Origin: CAZDQL01 sp964507325
GTDB taxonomy: Bacteria; Planctomycetota; UBA1135; GCA-002686595
Direction: 5' to 3'
DNA length: 10,978 bases
Assembly: GCA_964507325.1 (NCBI GenBank)
Contig: CAZDQL010000147.1
Coordinates: 1-10,978, forward strand
Below the pieces are notes generated by a model. That model saw nothing but the letters and a program-made list of their open reading frames with translations, did not search any database and had not been told where the DNA came from. Made by a program: the position numbers and the translations under genes. This document shows positions 8,129 to 10,978 of this stretch, one piece after another. Position 1 is the stretch's first letter, and every line of letters begins with the position of its first letter.

Positions 8129-8178
8129 CGAGCTTCCCAAGCTGAGGGCCGTGGGTTCGAGTCCCATCGCCCGGTCCA
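8129..8178 (+). pseudogene. tRNA-Gly(CCC) 3' fragment with encoded CCA
   Basis: From the anticodon arm to the 3' end this reads like a tRNA. The anticodon loop TTCCCAA is at 8134-8140 (anticodon CCC at 8136-8138), a 5-base variable region follows, then a T-arm GTGGG-TTCGAGT-CCCAT (8151-8167), the acceptor strand CGCCCGG (8168-8174), discriminator T and CCA (8176-8178). U73 and the CCC anticodon fit glycine. No matching 5' acceptor strand (CCGGGCG) or D-arm is present upstream, and the two basal pairs of the anticodon stem are mismatched. I read it as a truncated, non-functional copy. A 3'-half tRNA fragment is the classic footprint of an integrative element's attachment site. Confidence 0.6.
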
Positions 8179-8247
8179 CGTAAGCCTGGTCTGGGGCGGG
8201 AGTTAGGGGCGCGGCCTTCGATGCCCGATTCGGTCAGCGGCGGTCTT

Positions 8248-8280
8248 GTGCCACTTTGGTGTCGCTTTCGTGCGGCCTCG
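8248..8280 (+). repeat. Three degenerate 11-base tandem units
   Basis: The units GTGCCACTTTG, GTGTCGCTTTC and GTGCGGCCTCG start at 8248, 8259 and 8270, an exact 11-base step close to one helical turn. They begin 70 bases beyond the CCA of the tRNA fragment. They could be protein-binding sites left from a recombination module, or chance; the third unit is weak. Confidence 0.3.
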
Positions 8281-8474
8281 CTGCATAATCCCCCGCTGCT
8301 GGCCCCTCGCACCGGCATCCGAGCAACGCTCCTCTCCCGGGTCATTCTGCCCGAACGGAGGAGCGTCGCGTCCGAGCCGCCCACTCCGGGTAGCTCATGC
8401 AACCACTGACACTGATGATCCGCGACTTCGAGCCTTCCGTTGATCTGGACAGGTAACTGAGCGCAGACAACGAC

Positions 8475-8479
8475 AAGGA
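8475..8479 (+). promoter_or_regulatory. Ribosome binding site of the RRM gene
   Basis: AAGGA lies 10 bases before the ATG at 8490 and supports that start. Confidence 0.6.
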
Positions 8480-8489
8480 CTCAACACGA

Positions 8490-8804
8490 ATGGGAACTCG
8501 ACTCTACATCGGCAACTTGTCCTGGGACACCACCGAGGACACCCTGATGGCCGCGCTCACCGAGAATGGCCGCACCGTCAAGGAAGTACACATCGTCACC
8601 GACCGCGACACCGGCCGCCCGCGCGGTTTCGCCTTCGCTGAATTCAACAACCAGGCCGATGCGCAGTCCGCCATCGCCGACCTCAACGGTAAGGACCTCG
8701 ACGGTCGCCAGCTCCGGGTGAACGAAGCCGAGGAGCGCAAGCCTCGCTCCGGCGGCGGGCGTGGTGGCTACGGCGGCGGAGGCCGCGGCGGCGACCGCTG
8801 GTAG
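8490..8804 (+). CDS. Glycine-rich RRM RNA-binding protein
   Basis: This 104-residue protein has one RNA recognition motif followed by an RGG-type tail. RNP2 is LYIGNL (5-10) and RNP1 is RGFAFAEF (45-52); their aromatic residues Y6, F47 and F49 are those that stack on RNA bases. The linker and tail (about 82-104) are R, S and G repeats with one tyrosine, ending GGDRW. Length and layout match the small bacterial RRM proteins best known from cyanobacteria (Rbp type) and also found in Planctomycetota and proteobacteria, several of them cold-induced. The role is probably as a cytoplasmic RNA chaperone or regulator of mRNA stability. ATG 8490 is set by AAGGA ten bases upstream. A strong hairpin 32 bases after the stop suggests a single-gene transcript. 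The leader shows no recognised cold-shock element. Confidence 0.93.
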   Translation: MGTRLYIGNLSWDTTEDTLMAALTENGRTVKEVHIVTDRDTGRPRGFAFAEFNNQADAQSAIADLNGKDLDGRQLRVNEAEERKPRSGGGRGGYGGGGRGGDRW

Positions 8805-8836
8805 GCCCTGCGCTGAAGGACACTCCAAGACTTGAT

Positions 8837-8870
8837 GAGCAGGCCCTCGGGATCATCCGGGGGCCTGCTT
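8837..8870 (+). terminator. Strong hairpin after the RRM gene
   Basis: AGCAGGCCC (8838-8846) pairs perfectly with GGGCCTGCT (8861-8869). Pairing continues inward through a T-G pair and CGG/CCG to a 6-base loop (8851-8856), and a G-T pair closes the outside, giving about 14 base pairs. Only two Ts follow, so it is a strong hairpin with a weak tail. Its position after the stop and before the next gene's leader fits termination. Confidence 0.65.
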
Positions 8871-8953
8871 CGACACACTACGGGCGCTGCGGGCCGCTCC
8901 CCCTCAGGCGAGTGTTCCGCGCCCACGGACCTGGCGAGAAGCAGTGCAGACGA

Positions 8954-8959
8954 AGAGGA
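8954..8959 (+). promoter_or_regulatory. Ribosome binding site deciding the VOC start
   Basis: AGAGGA ends 8 bases before GTG 8968, which favours that start over the in-frame GTG at 8944. Confidence 0.6.
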
Positions 8960-8967
8960 CGGAAAGC

Positions 8968-9315
8968 GTGGCCAGCATCATTGGACTATTCGAGATCGCG
9001 TGCCGGGACGGGGTGGAGCTGAGGCAGTTCTACGAACGGCTCTTCGACTGGCGCTTCACGCAACCGGACGAGGCGGGGTACAGCCAGATCGACCGTGGAA
9101 CGCAGAACGGGATCCACGGCATGCTGCACGAAGAGCAGCATGGGCCGATCGAGACCCTGATCTACGTGCGGGTGCCGGACTTGCAGCAGGCCCTGGATGC
9201 GGCCGAGCGACTCGGGGGGAAGACGATCCTGCCGCCGACGACCACGGTGGGGTCGCGTAGGGTCGCGCAGTTCGAGGATCCCGAGGGGAACATCATCGGG
9301 TTGGTGCAGGGCTGA
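8968..9315 (+). CDS. VOC-family (glyoxalase/bleomycin-resistance fold) protein
   Basis: With the start at GTG 8968 the protein is 115 residues, the size of a single VOC module. It begins ASIIGLFEI, as many family members do. Two beta-alpha-beta-beta-beta units are visible: FEIACRDGVELRQFYERLFDW near the N-terminus, and a second unit from TLIYVRVPDL through AAERLGGKTI to FEDPEGNIIGLVQG at the C-terminus. The FxDPxGNxIGL ending is a family hallmark and carries the usual acidic metal-ligand position. The first strand has FE where metal-dependent members carry histidine, so this may belong to the non-metal 'FEI' subgroup. Substrate and reaction cannot be told from sequence. A start at 8944 would add eight charged residues (VQTKRTES) that are not typical of the family. 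It has its own ribosome binding site and follows the RRM hairpin, so it is probably transcribed separately. Confidence 0.9.
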   Translation: MASIIGLFEIACRDGVELRQFYERLFDWRFTQPDEAGYSQIDRGTQNGIHGMLHEEQHGPIETLIYVRVPDLQQALDAAERLGGKTILPPTTTVGSRRVAQFEDPEGNIIGLVQG

Positions 9316-9362
9316 GGTGACCGCTGGCGGGGAGGTCGCGGTCGGCCGATTCGTTGGACCCT

Positions 9363-9388
9363 ACGGGGTAGAAGACACCCTATCCCGT
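9363..9388 (+). terminator. Stem-loop after the VOC gene
   Basis: ACGGGGTAG (9363-9371) pairs with CTATCCCGT (9380-9388) over 9 pairs including one G-T, around an 8-base loop, 47 bases after the stop. A short TGT follows rather than a T-run. It is a likely 3'-end hairpin in the gap between convergent genes. Confidence 0.4.
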
Positions 9389-9420
9389 TGTCACCCCCGG
9401 GCTTCCGGCATCGTTGGCGA

Positions 9421-9448
9421 CGTCCGAGGACCGCTGGACCAGTACACC
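9421..9448 (-). repeat. Intergenic motif, copy C
   Basis: On the minus strand this reads GGTGTACTGGTCCAGCG and continues GTCCTCGGACG. It begins 73 bases after the stop of the minus-strand lipoprotein gene. This parallels copy A, which begins 64 bases after its upstream gene in the same relative direction. Confidence 0.45.
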
Positions 9449-9521
9449 AGACCCCAACGTCCGGATTGAGCCCGATTCGGGGGACAGGCCTGTGCACCCA
9501 GTCTCGCCGCCGACTTCGCAG

Positions 9522-9992
9522 TCAGTCTCCTTCTCTGGGAGGAGGAGGCACCAGGATTCGCTGGCCGCCGAACCAGATCTCGTCGATCCCGGTTGGCGAC
9601 ACGAAGCACTGCACCCACATCGGCTCGACCCGCTCGCCCCGATCGCGCGGGGCGCCTTCCGACCGCACGCGGAATACGTCCAAGCTGAGAAGGAGTATCT
9701 GTGGATTGATGCCCTGCGGGACCCTTGGGCGGAGTCGCGCCTGCCACCCGCAAGGAATGCCCTCGACTGGGACCTCCAGCCACGTCGGGCTTGAACGGTC
9801 CTGGGACTGCATCCACCGGGCGCTGCCCCACTTGACTTGGGCTCGGCGCCGGCCATTCCCCCACTCCACCTCCACCGTGGAAGGCTCTTCAGGCCGGGTC
9901 ACTTCCTCCTTCTCCGATGCCCGGCATCCCGACGCTGCCACAGCAAGCAGGATCCATGCGAATCGTCGCGGGCTACGCCATCGCCGCTCCAT
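9522..9992 (-). CDS. Short lipoprotein of unknown function
   Basis: The protein is 156 residues from ATG 9992. The start is fixed by GGAGG (10002-10006 on the minus strand) nine bases upstream; the longer frame from 10331 has implausible composition and no signal. Residues 1-22 are a lipoprotein signal: basic MERRWRSPRR, hydrophobic FAWILLAVAA, then the lipobox-like ASGC with C23 as the lipid anchor. The mature part starts with a charged linker (RASEKEEVTRPEEP). A compact region of about 120 residues follows, rich in V, W and R (VEVEWGNG, WMQSQ, WLEVPVEGIPCGW, MWVQCFVSP, DEIWFGGQRI). Two mature cysteines (C81 and C129) could form a disulfide. I do not recognise the family. The strand pattern suggests a small periplasmic beta domain, which is only inference. 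It stands alone, convergent with the VOC gene. Confidence 0.7.
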   Translation of the reverse strand: MERRWRSPRRFAWILLAVAASGCRASEKEEVTRPEEPSTVEVEWGNGRRRAQVKWGSARWMQSQDRSSPTWLEVPVEGIPCGWQARLRPRVPQGINPQILLLSLDVFRVRSEGAPRDRGERVEPMWVQCFVSPTGIDEIWFGGQRILVPPPPREGD

Positions 9993-10355
9993 TGCCTGTT
10001 TCCTCCGCCGCAGCACCCTCAGCGTAACTCCGGCTCCTCTCGTGCGCCACGATTGCGCGTGGACGGGCTGAGCGTGCCGAGGGGACTCTGTAACCGATGC
10101 GTGCATCCGATTCCGAACACCCCTCCTACTGTGCATCGAGCAGCTTCGCGCGCACGTGCCTCGTTTGCCCGTCCTGTTCTCGATCGGAATCGACAGGGCT
10201 TGACCGCCCATACCGTGGATCCCGAGCACGCCGTGGCCAGCCTCGATCCAGCAGCCTCCGCAGCAACGGGGAGTTCTGAGTAGGCCGGCTTCCCACATCG
10301 TACGGCATCGAGGCCTCAAACCATGCACCAATGCACAGCGGCTTGCAAGGCGGTC

Positions 10356-10383
10356 TTGCGCCTGCCGCGCTCGATGCTACAGT
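10356..10383 (+). promoter_or_regulatory. Candidate sigma-70-type promoter for the methyltransferase
   Basis: TTGCGC (10356-10361) and TACAGT (10378-10383) are 16 bases apart, and the -10 box is preceded by TGC, an extended -10 element. The predicted leader is about 50 bases. The ATGCAC direct repeats just upstream (10323-10336) would be well placed for an activator or repressor. Both boxes are imperfect, so this is tentative. Confidence 0.35.
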
Positions 10384-10432
10384 CGACGCCGAGCCACCAG
10401 TGTCTGGAGCGTAGGGGATTCCAGGTAGCGAG

Positions 10433-10438
10433 AGGAGG
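10433..10438 (+). promoter_or_regulatory. Ribosome binding site of the methyltransferase gene
   Basis: AGGAGG is a perfect Shine-Dalgarno core, but only 4 bases before ATG 10443 and 13 before the in-frame ATG 10452. Spacing therefore does not settle which of the two is used. Confidence 0.6.
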
Positions 10439-10442
10439 AGTC

Positions 10443-10978
10443 ATGAAATACATGATCGTTCCCACAAGTCCGATCGAAGAGCAGGTGATGCAGGCGCCGG
10501 GCTTTCCCTTTCCGCTCTTCGACACGTTGCTGCCCCTGATTCAGAGTCACGCCATTGTAGCCGCCGTTCGTATGGGCCTCTTCCGCGCGATCGGAGACGA
10601 AACTCGAACGGTTGAAGCCATTGCCGACACGCTGTCTCTTGACTCGGAGTGTCTGGAGTTGATTCTCCGCGTCCTTGTGTGTGCCGGCTACGTCACTCGT
10701 GAAGATGCCGGTTATTGCCTCAGTGAAATGACCAAGGCGACCCTTCTCCCATCCAGCCCCGTTCCATTGCGTTCCTCAGTAGAGTGGAACAACTTGACCT
10801 GGGAGTGTTTGGGGGAGCTCGAAGAGGTCGCCAGAACCGGCGAGGGAGTAGATGCGCACAAGACCATCGGAGCGTCCCCGAACTGGGCGATCTACCAAAG
10901 AGCGATGCTGGAGCACGCACATACTGACCTTCCCCCGGGAAAGTGGACACCCAATCTGCGCGGAAGCGCAAGGATGTC
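10443..10978 (+). CDS. SAM-dependent O-methyltransferase, N-terminal part (3' partial)
   Basis: An uninterrupted frame of 178 codons runs off the right edge. Residues about 30-100 form the winged-helix dimerisation domain of plant-type/acetylserotonin-like O-methyltransferases: LPLIQSHAIVAAVRMGLFRAI, then TVEAIADTLSLDSECLELIL, then a wing around GYVTREDAGYCLSEM. The helix NWAIYQRAMLEHA (147-159) and the sequence RGSARM at the edge match the lead-in to the SAM-binding GxG strand, which lies outside the window. Family members methylate hydroxyl groups of small molecules, often in secondary metabolism; the substrate is unknown. Hand counting of 10501-10740 gives about 57% GC, against 65-72% in sampled lines of the transporter and fucosidase genes, and many codons end in A or T. 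This hints at recent acquisition. Its neighbours beyond the window would be the best guide to its role. Confidence 0.85.
   Translation, partial: MKYMIVPTSPIEEQVMQAPGFPFPLFDTLLPLIQSHAIVAAVRMGLFRAIGDETRTVEAIADTLSLDSECLELILRVLVCAGYVTREDAGYCLSEMTKATLLPSSPVPLRSSVEWNNLTWECLGELEEVARTGEGVDAHKTIGASPNWAIYQRAMLEHAHTDLPPGKWTPNLRGSARM

Larger units (their letters stand above)
7856..8489. other. Gene-free stretch, 634 bases, with tRNA remnant
   Basis: The short ORFs on both strands here have arginine- and proline-rich shadow composition, and several simply read across the tRNA remnant. The stretch holds motif copy B (7871-7898), a 6-base-pair stem TGCTGG/CCAGCA (8047-8061), the tRNA-Gly 3' fragment (8129-8178) and three 11-base phased repeats (8248-8280). 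It must also carry the leaders of the divergent fucosidase and RRM genes, but no clear promoter was found. Confidence 0.5.
9993..10442. other. Divergent gene-free stretch, 450 bases
   Basis: This stretch separates the minus-strand lipoprotein from the plus-strand methyltransferase. ORFs inside it have shadow-like composition and no ribosome binding site. It contains the lipoprotein's GGAGG site (10002-10006), a small GATGC/GCATC palindrome near 10097-10108, a repeated ATGCAC (10323 and 10331, eight bases apart) and the candidate promoter at 10356-10383. Nothing else was supported. Confidence 0.5.

Noticed and set aside
6750..8402. 550-codon minus-strand frame running through the tRNA fragment and into the fucosidase
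   Set aside because: It is frame-shifted relative to GH29, and part of it is the familiar spurious peptide obtained by translating the complement of a tRNA.
9341..9362. Possible fourth copy of the intergenic motif (GTTGGACCCT, also seen at about 4293)
   Set aside because: Only ten identical bases are shared, and matches of that length are expected many times by chance in a window this size.
9388..10071. 227-codon plus-strand frame opposite the lipoprotein
   Set aside because: It has scrambled composition and no ribosome binding site, whereas the minus strand has GGAGG, ATG and a lipoprotein signal.
1..10978. CRISPR arrays, riboswitches, rRNA, transposases, toxin-antitoxin or defence gene pairs
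   Set aside because: No regularly spaced long repeats, conserved RNA cores, or recognisable motifs of these gene types were found on either strand.

Overview
The window is GC-rich DNA (hand-counted stretches of about 65-72% over most genes) from a Gram-negative-type bacterium. Three proteins carry export signals (two Sec signal peptides and one lipobox), one is a very large glycine-rich protein that is probably exported, and intergenic gaps are wide. That style is common in Planctomycetota and some other free-living phyla. The phylum is an inference (about even odds), because no rRNA or other marker gene is present.

Layout, left to right. (1) 3-2615 (+): the 3' part of a large glycine-rich, probably surface-exposed protein whose start lies off the left edge. 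(2) 2854-4230 (+): a YfcC/DcuC-type membrane carrier. (3) 4606-6144 (+): a secreted protein made of about ten beta-propeller-like repeats. (4) 6269-7855 (-): a secreted GH29 alpha-L-fucosidase, convergent with gene 3. (5) 7856-8489: a 634-base gene-free stretch with the 3' half of a tRNA-Gly(CCC) gene, read as an old integration or attachment scar. (6) 8490-8804 (+): a small glycine-rich RRM RNA-binding protein with a strong downstream hairpin. (7) 8968-9315 (+): a VOC-fold protein. (8) 9522-9992 (-): a short orphan lipoprotein, not recognised. (9) 10443 to the right edge (+): the N-terminal part of a SAM-dependent O-methyltransferase, visibly lower in GC than the rest and open at the window end.

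The genes do not form one operon: strands alternate, gaps are long, and hairpins separate units. The only functional theme is the cell exterior: fucosidase, propeller protein, glycine-rich protein and lipoprotein are all predicted to be exported. This fits a polysaccharide-degrading lifestyle, but no complete utilisation locus is visible.

No CRISPR array, complete tRNA, rRNA, transposase or integrase gene was found. I see no convincing new multi-gene system. The most unusual non-coding signals are a motif of about 28 bases in three intergenic copies, the truncated tRNA with 11-base phased repeats beside it, and a 23-base direct repeat flanking the propeller gene.
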